40,266 nt of DNA, taken from contig CAJMRE010000016.1 in the NCBI GenBank assembly GCA_905215755.1, forward strand, positions 1 through 40,266, in the 5' to 3' direction. The notes beneath the pieces were generated by a model. It saw only the letters and a list, made by a program, of their open reading frames with translations. It did no database searches and was not told where the DNA came from. A program made the position numbers and the translations under genes. The DNA comes from an uncultured bacterium. GTDB taxonomy: Bacteria; Actinomycetota; Coriobacteriia; Coriobacteriales; Coriobacteriaceae. Each line of letters begins with the position of its first letter. Position 1 is the stretch's first letter. This document shows, in pieces, positions 9,232 through 17,138 of this stretch.

Positions 9232-9395
9232 GATGCCATTTCAAAACTATGCCGGTTTACTACGATGAACCGCATATCTCCGACCACGGCAAATTGCGCA
9301 CTTACAAAACCGCAGGTAGAACACTTGCGATATTTGCAAAAATGCGGGTGTGGTCAGGAATCTCGGATTCATCGTAGTAAACCGGCATAGTTTTG
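9232..9395. repeat. Nested hairpin element A (left pair)
   Basis: A perfect 28-base inverted repeat (9242-9269 with 9368-9395; core AAAACTATGCCGG) closes a roughly 100-base interior. The interior contains CAAAACCGCAGGTAGAAC, which is the reverse complement of the central motif in the other three elements (CTACCTGCGGTTTTG), and flanks matching CCGACCACGG and GTGTGGTC. The leader GATGCCATTTC at 9232 is shared with the element at 16540. No reading frame is supported. It lies in a convergent intergenic region between the response regulator and the surface-protein gene. Confidence 0.8.
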
Positions 9396-9486
9396 TTCGG
9401 GCGGCCCTGCACGAGTGTCTCCGCCAGCCTCGCGGGACCAAAATGAGCCGTTTTCCTCCGTCCCCAATGGATCAGCCGAAACCGCC

Positions 9487-9648
9487 CGCCACGAAATCGG
9501 CCCATCTACTACGTTTGACTCGATACCCCTGACCATACCTTCGTTTTGAACAAAACCGCAGGCGTTCTACCTGCGGTTTTGTTTTTGCGCTTTTCGGCAT
9601 GGTTGGGGGTAAGGGGCTAAACGTAGTAGATGGGCCGGTTTCGTGGCG
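9487..9648. repeat. Nested hairpin element B (left pair)
   Basis: Arms at 9487-9516 and 9619-9648 are complementary at 29 of 30 positions (core CCCATCTACTACGTTT). Inside, a 12-base perfect hairpin (9551-9562 with 9570-9581; CAAAACCGCAGG) is followed by a T-rich run. An intermediate stem ACCCCTGACCAT/ATGGTTGGGGGT joins the two. The whole element could fold into one long rod of about 160 bases. The flank GTTTTCCTCCGTCCCC at about 9451-9466 is also found ahead of the copy at 16298. The T-run after the inner hairpin would also serve as a terminator for the response regulator. Confidence 0.8.
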
Positions 9649-9674
9649 AACCCTTCTCGCCTACGCACAAAAGC

Positions 9675-9709
9675 GCCGCCACGGAGGAGGGAGATACCTC
9701 CGTGGCGGC
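9675..9709 (-). terminator. 13-bp hairpin downstream of the surface protein gene
   Basis: GCCGCCACGGAGG (9675-9687) is perfectly complementary to 9697-9709 with a nine-base loop. On the minus strand it is followed by GCGCTTTTG, a weak T-run. It lies about 80 bases after the stop codon of the surface protein. Confidence 0.6.
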
Positions 9710-9749
9710 TGGGGCTGGGGGTGGGGCTATGTTCTGGCTCCCCGCCGGC

Positions 9750-9775
9750 CGCCCGGGGCCTTCTGGCCCCGGGCG
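9750..9775 (-). terminator. GC-rich hairpin after the surface protein stop codon
   Basis: CGCCCGGGGCC (9750-9760) pairs perfectly with 9765-9775 around TTCT. It sits 13 bases beyond the surface-protein stop and forms a tandem hairpin pair with 9675-9709. It lacks a T-run of its own, so it may stabilise the 3' end or pause polymerase rather than terminate alone. Confidence 0.5.
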
Positions 9776-9787
9776 CTGCCAGCGTGC

Positions 9788-12700
9788 CTAGCGCTTACGG
9801 ATACCCCAGACCAGGGCTCCGACGCCGGCCATGGCGATGACAAATGCCATAAGCAGAGCGGCAGCCTGCTGGTCGCCCGTGGTGGGCAGGAAACCCTTGA
9901 CCGTCTTGACGATGTTCGTCACGGTCTTGGGCGTGCCGGGATCGGGTGCCGGCGTAGGAGTCTCGGGCTTCTTGTACGCGTTGTTGAACACGATACCCTC
10001 GACGCTTTTGTCGCCCTTGGTATAGGTAACGCTCGCCTTGAGGTTACCCTCACCGTCGTCGACCACGTTGACGGTCGCGGTAAAGACGGACTTGTCGTAG
10101 GTCATACCGGCCTCGTCGCCCTTGACCTCGCTGACGGTGTAGACGTACGTACCAGGCTCGTCGTACTCGAACTTGTCGAAGTTGATCTTGCCGTCGGCAT
10201 CGTTGGTAACCGTAGACTCGATGTCCTCGCCAACGAGCTTAAAGCTAAACTCGTCCTTCTTGAGCTCACGTCCCTCGAGCACCTTGATGGCCCCGATGGA
10301 AACCTGCGTGGGCATGGCGTGATACTTGTTGGTAAAGCCAGCCGACTCGGTGGTTCCCTCGAGCTTGTGCGTCGCGGTCAGCGTGCCGTCGCCGTTGTCG
10401 GAGACGGTGGTCACGACGGTGTAGGTCGCGCCGTCATAGGTGACGCCCTTGTGCAGGCCGAGCGCGTTGGGGCAAGCCTCGCGCAGCATGTACGTGTGCG
10501 TGCCGGGCGCCTCGTAGCGGATCGGGCTCAGCGTAACGTTACCGTCGACGTCATTGGTGCCGCTCGCGACAACCACGCCGTCCTCGAGCAGCTCAAACGT
10601 GAACTCGCCAGCTGCAAGGTCGCGTCCGGTCAGACGCTTGACCGTCTTGACCTGATCGGTCACGGAAGAATCGGTAGGTGCCACGCCGTAGGTGTTGGTG
10701 AACGTGAAGGCAGCACCGTCGTCGCCCTCGCGCACGACACGCAGATGTCCGGTACCGTCGTCAGTCACGGTGTAGGAAACCTTGCGCATGGCGTTGGCGT
10801 CGTTGGTCACACCAGGGGCACTACCGGACTCGGTCACCGTGTAGGTAAAGGTGTGCGAGCGCGGAGCGGTGGGGGCTGCGGGCTCGGACTCGTCGTTGGA
10901 CTCGTCGGTGTCGGCAGCGTCGGCGTCAACCTCGGCCTCGCCGGCGTTGGCCTCGGCTTCGTCAGCTTCGTCTGCCTCGGCCTTATCGGTCGCATCGTCC
11001 GTCACGCCCAGAGCGCGGTTGAGGTCCTCGAGCGTAAAGTGGATCTTGCCAAAGCCCACGTTGCCAGCCGCGTCGTTGGTTGCGGTCGTGCGCTCGGGCA
11101 TCGGGGCACCAGCCTCGTCGGCGGTCACGGTAAAGGTGAACTTGCCCGTGATGTCAGCCGGGGTCAGGCCCTCGGCAGCTTGGAGCTTCTTAGTGCCGGT
11201 GAGCGCGGCATCGACGGCTTCGGCGCCGTAGACGTTTTCGAACAAGGGCTCGACGCCGCCGTAGTCGACCGTTGCCGTCAGGGTACCGTCACCGTTGTCG
11301 ACGACGATAACCTTAAAGCCAAAGCTCCACGTTGTAGCGGAAACGCCATTCGGCAGCCCGAATAAATCTTCGTAGGCCGTGTAGTTAATGGTCCAGGCAA
11401 GCTTACCGTCCTTATCGGTACGATAAGCAAGCCCAGCAGCCTCAAGATTAGCAAGCATCTTAGTGTCGTAGTGCAGCGTATCAAAGCTCACGTGCCCGCC
11501 GATATTGGGCTTGAGGTTTTCGTATGCCACAAGCTCACCCTGATAGGCGATGCCGAACCAGAACTCGCCGTCGGCCATCGGGCGGCCGGTCAGAGTCTTG
11601 GTGGCAACGACCTGAGCGGCGGTGCCGCCAGGCGTGTTGGTCGTAGCGCTGTAACTGTTGTGGAACGGCACCAGGGCCTTCTCGACCTTGTTCTCGCCAC
11701 TCTTGTGGACCGTCTCATGCGTGCCCTCGGGACCGCCGGAAACGGTCGTCGTAGCAGTGAGCGTGCCGGCGGTGTCGTCGGCGATGGCGATCGTCACCGT
11801 GCGCACGGCGTCGTCGTAGGTGTAACCGGGCTGGCCGTCGTTCTTCTCGGCCACGGTGTACGTAAAGGTCTTGCCGGCGTCAGCCTGCGTAAATATAACC
11901 TCATGACCAGCCAGAATGTCGATCAGTCCGACCGTTGCCTCTGCCGCTGCGGGGGACTTGAAGCTATTAGCCCCGGGCAGCAGACCGAGCGCGCAAGCCG
12001 AAGCGTCGTCAGCAGGTGTCACGGTAAAGGTGAACTGACCCTCGGTCATGGGGCGGCCGTCCAGATACTTGCTGAGCCACAGACCGCCGGCCGCGGTGTA
12101 GTTAAGCTCAGTGCGGTACGTGTTGGTAAAGCGTCCGTTTTCCTTCTTGGTGACGTTGGCGGTCAGGCTGCCATCGCCGTTCTCGGTCACGGTCACTTCG
12201 GCGGTTGCGACATGCGCGTCATACGTCATGCCGACCGTGCTGCCCGCGTTCTCGCGAATCTCGTACTTATAGGTTCCGGCGGCAGCGTAGTGAATCTTGC
12301 CGAACTTGATGGCGGCAATGCCGTCCTTCGCGTCCTTCTTGCTCACGGTTACGGTTGCGGGATCGGGCAGTGGGGCGTCTTCGGGGGCGGTGATGGTAAA
12401 GCTGAACTCGTCCCCATCCGTCCAGTCGCGGCCGCTGATGACCTTGCTCAGGTCAAAGTCGAGCTCCGCATCGAGCGGGGCCACGCTGTAGGTGTTCTTG
12501 AAAGTCGCAGCCGTGGCGTCCTTCAGGACATGCTCGGCCTTGAGGGTGCCGTCGCCGTTGTCCGTGATGGTGGTCTCGATGGTGTACTTGGCGTCACTGT
12601 AGGTGATGCCCTTGCTGGTGGTTCCGCCCTTGATCTCGCGCAGCGTGTAGGCGTGCTTGCCGGGCTTGTCGTATGCGACCTTGCCCATCGTGATCGCGCC

Positions 12701-15700
12701 GTCGGCAGCGTTAGTGCCGGTAGCGACAACCTTATCGCCCTCGACGAGCTCGAAGGAGAACTCGCCTTCCTTGAGCTCACGCCCGGTCAGGACCTTGTTC
12801 GCGGTGATCTGGTCGGTGACGCTCGTCTCGACAGGCGTCACGTTATAGGTATTGGTGAACGTGAAGGCCGCATCACCGTCCGGCTTGCGGGATACGCGCA
12901 GATTCCCCTTGCCGTCATCGGTCACGGTGAAGGAAACCTCGCGCGACGGCTTAGCGTCGTTGGTCACGCCAGCGACCTCACCGGACTCGGTCACGGTGTA
13001 GGTAAAGGTGTGCTCGCGCTTCTCGGGCTTCTCACCCACAGCCTTGTTAAGGTCGTCGAGCGTAAAGGTAATCTTGCCAAAGTCGACCTTGCCGTCAATG
13101 TCGTTGTGCACGCTCGTGCTCGCAGGCATAGGTGCGCCCTCTTCACCGGTCACGGTAAAGGTGAACTTGCCGGTGATATCAGCCGGGGTCAGAGCGTCGT
13201 CAACCTGCAGATTCTTGATACCCGCAAGCGATGCCTCGGTAGCATTCGTGGTGTAGGCGTTCTTGAACTCGATGCTCTTGACGTCCTTGGCGTCCTTCAG
13301 CTCGTGCGTGGCAACCAGCTGGCCCTTGCCGTTATCGGCGATGGTCGTCACGATGGTGTAGACCGCGTCATCGTAGTCAATACCGCCGGAGTTGCCCTTA
13401 ACCTCATGCAGCTTGTAGGTGTGCTGGCCGATCTCGGTGTACTTGATGGCACTGAACGTCACCTTGCCGTCGGCAGCGTTCTTAACGGTCTCGATAAGCT
13501 CAGAGTCCTCATCCTTAATCTCGCGCAGCTCAAAGCTGAACTCACCGACCGTAAGGTCGCGCCCGGTCAGAGACTTGGTCACGGCAATCTGACTGGTTAC
13601 GCTGGACTCAACAGGATTCGTAGCGTAGGCGTTCTTGAACTCGGTCTCACCCGAGGTCGCCTTCACGTCAGCGCTCAGTTCGCCCTTCTTATTGGGCTTC
13701 ACCGTCACGGTGATCTCCGCGACGTTACCGCTGTAGGCGATGCCGTCAATCGTGGTCCCGGCGTGCTTTTCACTGACCTTGTAGACGTACGTGCCAGGTT
13801 CGGTGTATTCGACCGTGCCGAAGTCGATGACAGCCTTGCCCTTGTCGTCCAGGTCAGCCTTGCGCACGATCGCAGTCGTAGTCGCAGGCATCGGGGCGCC
13901 GTTCTCGGACGTCAGGCCAAACTCAAACGCGTCAGTATCCCTCCAGTCGCGGCCCTCGAGCACCTTGGTTAGACCAAAGCTGGCTTTGGTGTTCACCATT
14001 GCCGGCGTCATGTCATACGCAAAGCTGATCTTGCCGTTGTTGCCCAGGTAGGAATTGACATGCGTCGCGGCCGCCTTGGCGGACATGTTGTTCCACTTGG
14101 GGTTGAGAACGTCGGTCGCGGTGCCAGTGTTGTTGTCGTCCACACTCTCCTTGGTGGTGTGGAGCTCGTCGATAAAGGCTAGGCGCGCGGTTCCCACGCT
14201 AAACGAAAGGTTGCCGCCCTCGTCGGCAACAATAGCGCCGTCAAACTTCGCAGCGTCGCCGCCGATAAACTCGATGACGGTGGTGGCGGGCTTGGCCTCG
14301 CCGTTCTCGCCCTGCTCCTCAAACTCATCCTTGTAGTAATAGGTGCCGGTATCTGCCAGTGAATTCTTTGCGGGCTGTGTGCAGTCCTTGTCCGTGTAAA
14401 TGGGAGTCTGCTTCTGGAAGTAGTAGTAGCGGTTGGTGTCGGCCGGCTCAAAGGTCGCAACCGTATCACCCAACGCACCACCGCTCCACTTGTTCGCGTA
14501 GAAGCTCACGGTCTTGGTGCCGTCAACGACAGTCGTATTATGCTCGATGTAGTCCTTGAGCCCCGTGACCTTCTCGGGCGTAAACAGGTTGTCAAGTGCG
14601 GCGCTCTTCACGCTCGAGGTATACTTCACCTGAATGGGCTTAACGTTGGCGACCGAAAGCTTGCCGTCTACGGTCTTAAAGTGGCTCAGCGGAATCAACG
14701 ACGCAGGAATGTTAACCGTTACGATATCGCCCTTCTGGGGATTGTCAGCGCCAGCACGCTGCACGGTGATGAGCAGGTCTTTTGCCTTGCCGGTGAACTC
14801 GTATGTGTCGGTATTGGTTTCTTTGTTGAACGTCTTGCTCGCCTCGGTAAACGGCGTGCCGTTGATGACGACTTCGGTAAATCCGTCGACCTGCATAAAG
14901 TCGCCCAGCTCGTCGGTAAACGTAATGTAGCCGGACTTGGTCTCGTCGTAGCCCTTATGGATTTCGGTCGGATAAGGCGCCTCCGATGTGATGGCCTGTG
15001 AGATGTCGTCGAAGACCTTCTTGAGCTCTTCGGCGTTGGTCGCCGACTTGTAGTAGTCGGAGTTTTCCGCGCGTGTGCCAAGCTTGTCGCTCGCATACGA
15101 CGTGGCATCGGGATAATTACTCGACACGGCGTGCATAAACTTGTTGACGTCGCTTGTCCCCTCTTTCGAGGGATCGTCAGCGGGGTCCGCTCCACTAAAG
15201 ATGCCGATGGTATAAACGGTGGCTTTGCCATCCTTCATCTTCTTGGCAGCCGTCACGGCACCCTTGGCGACGTCAGAATCAAACTCGCTGAAGCTCGTTG
15301 GCTTGCCGTCGGTAAAGAACACAACGATCTTCTTGGCATCTGCGCGGCCAGAAGTGATATCCCCGGCCAGTTCCAGACCATAGTCGGCACGCGTGGCACC
15401 GCTTGGTTTGATTCCAGCAACTGTATCCTCAAGAACTTTCACGTTGCCGCCAGAGCAATCGGTCAAACCCTTCATCACCTGCGAGTTGTTGTACCAAAAT
15501 TGCCCTTTCTTGTACTGGTCATTGCCGACCTTATTGGTCTTATCACCCGCAAACTTAACAATGGCAACCCTGTGCTGCCTATCGACACCCTCGATACCCT
15601 CGTTTTGCTTGGCAATGGTATTGATAAAGCTGTTCGCAGCGCTCTTCAGTGCATCGATACGCTTGGTGGAATCTCCGCCACCCATAGGATCATCCATCGA

Positions 15701-16072
15701 GCCAGAGGCATCCAGCACCATCACGATGTCAAGCGGCGTGGTGACCGTCACGGTTGAATTAGACGTCGAGGACATCGCCGAAAGCGTGGTCAAAAAGTCC
15801 GACTCTTCGTTTTCCTCGGTTGCCTTGACCGTCTTGTCGGTCCAGATTCGACCGACGTTTTGGGTCGTTACCTTATTGCCACCGTGGCCTGCCGCCCAGA
15901 TTTCCCAGCGACCGCTGGTGTCGGGGTCGGCGACCTTTCCGGTCATTATCGGTCCGTCCATTCCTGTGCTGGACCTGGCGTTGGCCTCGGGCAGCATGGC
16001 GAATGCTGCGGCTGGCAACACCAGCACTACGGCCAGTATCACCGCCAAGAGACCCCTCGTGTACTTACCCAT
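9788..16072 (-). CDS. Giant sortase-anchored vWA / FctA-repeat surface protein (pilus-tip or adhesin type)
   Basis: This 2094-residue protein begins with a signal peptide (1-32, hydrophobic core LLAVILAVVLVLPAAAFA). A von Willebrand A domain (about 112-390) carries the MIDAS motif DASGSMD at 121-127 and VVFFTDGKPT. After a linker there are about ten tandem Spy0128/FctA-type pilin domains (from about residue 715), recognisable by openings such as LTGRDLTVGEFSFEL and by GTYxYxVSE strands; such domains usually carry internal Lys-Asn isopeptide bonds. The C-terminus is a cell-wall sorting signal: LPTTG (2062-2066), a hydrophobic helix, then RKR. The start at 16072 follows AGAAGGGAG. It stands alone, with no sortase or second pilin in the window. 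The role is presumably host or mucus adhesion; that is inferred from the family. Confidence 0.93.
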   Translation of the reverse strand: MGKYTRGLLAVILAVVLVLPAAAFAMLPEANARSSTGMDGPIMTGKVADPDTSGRWEIWAAGHGGNKVTTQNVGRIWTDKTVKATEENEESDFLTTLSAMSSTSNSTVTVTTPLDIVMVLDASGSMDDPMGGGDSTKRIDALKSAANSFINTIAKQNEGIEGVDRQHRVAIVKFAGDKTNKVGNDQYKKGQFWYNNSQVMKGLTDCSGGNVKVLEDTVAGIKPSGATRADYGLELAGDITSGRADAKKIVVFFTDGKPTSFSEFDSDVAKGAVTAAKKMKDGKATVYTIGIFSGADPADDPSKEGTSDVNKFMHAVSSNYPDATSYASDKLGTRAENSDYYKSATNAEELKKVFDDISQAITSEAPYPTEIHKGYDETKSGYITFTDELGDFMQVDGFTEVVINGTPFTEASKTFNKETNTDTYEFTGKAKDLLITVQRAGADNPQKGDIVTVNIPASLIPLSHFKTVDGKLSVANVKPIQVKYTSSVKSAALDNLFTPEKVTGLKDYIEHNTTVVDGTKTVSFYANKWSGGALGDTVATFEPADTNRYYYFQKQTPIYTDKDCTQPAKNSLADTGTYYYKDEFEEQGENGEAKPATTVIEFIGGDAAKFDGAIVADEGGNLSFSVGTARLAFIDELHTTKESVDDNNTGTATDVLNPKWNNMSAKAAATHVNSYLGNNGKISFAYDMTPAMVNTKASFGLTKVLEGRDWRDTDAFEFGLTSENGAPMPATTTAIVRKADLDDKGKAVIDFGTVEYTEPGTYVYKVSEKHAGTTIDGIAYSGNVAEITVTVKPNKKGELSADVKATSGETEFKNAYATNPVESSVTSQIAVTKSLTGRDLTVGEFSFELREIKDEDSELIETVKNAADGKVTFSAIKYTEIGQHTYKLHEVKGNSGGIDYDDAVYTIVTTIADNGKGQLVATHELKDAKDVKSIEFKNAYTTNATEASLAGIKNLQVDDALTPADITGKFTFTVTGEEGAPMPASTSVHNDIDGKVDFGKITFTLDDLNKAVGEKPEKREHTFTYTVTESGEVAGVTNDAKPSREVSFTVTDDGKGNLRVSRKPDGDAAFTFTNTYNVTPVETSVTDQITANKVLTGRELKEGEFSFELVEGDKVVATGTNAADGAITMGKVAYDKPGKHAYTLREIKGGTTSKGITYSDAKYTIETTITDNGDGTLKAEHVLKDATAATFKNTYSVAPLDAELDFDLSKVISGRDWTDGDEFSFTITAPEDAPLPDPATVTVSKKDAKDGIAAIKFGKIHYAAAGTYKYEIRENAGSTVGMTYDAHVATAEVTVTENGDGSLTANVTKKENGRFTNTYRTELNYTAAGGLWLSKYLDGRPMTEGQFTFTVTPADDASACALGLLPGANSFKSPAAAEATVGLIDILAGHEVIFTQADAGKTFTYTVAEKNDGQPGYTYDDAVRTVTIAIADDTAGTLTATTTVSGGPEGTHETVHKSGENKVEKALVPFHNSYSATTNTPGGTAAQVVATKTLTGRPMADGEFWFGIAYQGELVAYENLKPNIGGHVSFDTLHYDTKMLANLEAAGLAYRTDKDGKLAWTINYTAYEDLFGLPNGVSATTWSFGFKVIVVDNGDGTLTATVDYGGVEPLFENVYGAEAVDAALTGTKKLQAAEGLTPADITGKFTFTVTADEAGAPMPERTTATNDAAGNVGFGKIHFTLEDLNRALGVTDDATDKAEADEADEAEANAGEAEVDADAADTDESNDESEPAAPTAPRSHTFTYTVTESGSAPGVTNDANAMRKVSYTVTDDGTGHLRVVREGDDGAAFTFTNTYGVAPTDSSVTDQVKTVKRLTGRDLAAGEFTFELLEDGVVVASGTNDVDGNVTLSPIRYEAPGTHTYMLREACPNALGLHKGVTYDGATYTVVTTVSDNGDGTLTATHKLEGTTESAGFTNKYHAMPTQVSIGAIKVLEGRELKKDEFSFKLVGEDIESTVTNDADGKINFDKFEYDEPGTYVYTVSEVKGDEAGMTYDKSVFTATVNVVDDGEGNLKASVTYTKGDKSVEGIVFNNAYKKPETPTPAPDPGTPKTVTNIVKTVKGFLPTTGDQQAAALLMAFVIAMAGVGALVWGIRKR

Positions 16073-16124
16073 CGTGTCTCCCTTCTCGCGGTCTCAGACC
16101 TTGCAACAGCCTAAAGTTACGAAA

Positions 16125-16204
16125 TGAGACACAATTTGGGCAGGTGACACATGTTCCAGATTCGGTTTTTGGCGTGAGACAAATGTCTCACCAAAGTTGA
16201 GACA
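16125..16204. promoter_or_regulatory. TGAGACA motif cluster upstream of the surface protein
   Basis: Three TGAGACA motifs (16125-16131, 16175-16181, 16198-16204) and one inverted TGTCTCA (16184-16190) lie within 135 bases upstream of the start codon. The middle pair forms the palindrome TGAGACAAATGTCTCA (16175-16190: seven-base arms, two-base centre). The arrangement looks like a multi-site operator. The cognate regulator and the exact promoter cannot be identified from sequence. Confidence 0.5.
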
Positions 16205-16297
16205 CGGCGTTTTCGCAGGAAAACGGGTGCGACTCAAGATGGACGGGGCAAAAGGGCCCGTTTTCCTCCATCCCCGAGGGAGCAGTCGACGGCGCTC

Positions 16298-16457
16298 GCC
16301 ACGAAATGAGCCTATCTACTACGTTTAGTCCGGTACCCCCGACCACAATCGCGTTTCATGCAAAATCGCAGGCGTTCTACCTGCGGTTTTCTTTTCGCGT
16401 TTTTCGCCGTGGTTGAGGGTAGCCACCCAAACGTAGTAGATGGGCCTATTTCGTGGC
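16298..16457. repeat. Nested hairpin element B' (right pair)
   Basis: Arms 16298-16326 and 16429-16457 (GCCACGAAAT...CTACTACGTTT) match at 26 of 29 positions. The central hairpin around GCAGGCGTTCTACCTGC is nearly the same as in the element at 9487. The preceding flank CGTTTTCCTCCATCCCC (about 16259-16275) also matches the left copy, so homology extends about 35 bases beyond the arm. The orientation of the core is the same as at 9487. Confidence 0.8.
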
Positions 16458-16539
16458 AGACGGGTCACGCGGCAGCCCTCACAAGGCAAAAATGATCCGT
16501 TTCCCTCCGTCCACGGGAGTTCAAGGCTGTTACGGATAT

Positions 16540-16703
16540 GATGCCATTTCAAAACTATGCCGGATTACGGGGCTAAAGTCGGGACCCTCATCCATACCCT
16601 CATTTTTTGAAAAACGGCAGGCTATCTACCTGCGGTTTTGTTTTTGGGATTTTCCGTATGGTGGGAGGTTCGCTATCCAGCCCCGTAATCCGGCATAGTT
16701 TTG
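16540..16703. repeat. Nested hairpin element A' (right pair)
   Basis: The leader GATGCCATTTC and arm AAAACTATGCCGG match the element at 9232. The rest of the arm differs (ATTACGGGGCT instead of TTTACTACGATGAA), yet the arms 16550-16574 and 16679-16703 are still perfectly complementary over 25 bases. The interior again has a CAGGCTATCTACCTGCGG hairpin followed by TTTTGTTTTTGGG. The element lies between the end of the hydrogenase operon and the surface-protein promoter region. Confidence 0.8.
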
Positions 16704-16718
16704 TTCGTGGCAGCCCAA

Positions 16719-16768
16719 CCGCGCGTTCACGCGCGGGGCCGGTGGGGCATTTTTGCCCCTCCGGCCCC
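16719..16768 (-). terminator. Double hairpin ending the hydrogenase operon
   Basis: CCGCGCG/CGCGCGG (16719-16736) is followed by the stem 16735-16748 with 16755-16768 (GGGGCCGGTGGGGC, 13 of 14 paired) with an ATTTTT loop. It sits about 20 bases after the echF stop codon. There is no clear T-run on the minus strand, so its strength as an intrinsic terminator is uncertain. Confidence 0.5.
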
Positions 16769-16789
16769 TATTCCAGCTCTATTCCAGCG

Positions 16790-17131
16790 CTACTCCGGCT
16801 TAGTTTCTACCGTGGGAGTCTTGTCCGCTGCGACTGGGGTGCGGGCGGTGTCCATAGTCAGGCAGTGCTTGGGGCAGCTCTCGATGCACTCACCGCACAC
16901 CACACAGGCATACGGGTCGATCGACCACGTTCCACCCTTGCGATCGACCGCGAGCGCGCCCGCCGGGCAGCGACGCGCGCACATGCCGCAGCAAATGCAC
17001 ACGTCCATGTCGTTAACGATGTGCCCGCGCAGGCGCTCGGGCGCCGCGAGCTTCTCCTGCGGATAGCACACCGTTACCGGCTGCTTGACCATAGAACCAA
17101 AGGCCGTCTTGGCAAATGTCAGCAAACTCAT
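16790..17131 (-). CDS. echF: Ech hydrogenase 2x[4Fe-4S] ferredoxin-like subunit EchF
   Basis: This 113-residue polyferredoxin is the electron-input subunit of the hydrogenase. Two CxxCxxCxxxCP motifs are present: Cys45, 48, 51 and 55, and Cys76, 79, 82 and 86. They would hold two 4Fe-4S clusters, as in EchF, HycF and NuoI. The last 25 residues are a Thr/Pro/Lys tail with no cluster ligands. It is the final gene of the operon, starting seven bases after the EchE stop. It should pass electrons from reduced ferredoxin to the EchC cluster on the cytoplasmic face of the membrane complex. Confidence 0.9.
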   Translation of the reverse strand: MSLLTFAKTAFGSMVKQPVTVCYPQEKLAAPERLRGHIVNDMDVCICCGMCARRCPAGALAVDRKGGTWSIDPYACVVCGECIESCPKHCLTMDTARTPVAADKTPTVETKPE

Positions 17132-17138
17132 GCCGCGC

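Noticed and set aside
9599..13972. Long plus-strand frames of 588 and 833 codons opposite the surface-protein gene
   Set aside because: They are shadows of the repeat-rich high-GC minus-strand gene: no ribosome sites, His/Arg/Leu-rich low-quality protein, and no domains.
9232..16703. Hairpin pairs as inverted repeats driving phase inversion of the whole adhesin gene
   Set aside because: The A and A' outer arms differ past their common 13-base core, B and B' cores are in the same orientation, and no invertase gene is nearby; the idea cannot be supported, though it is not excluded.
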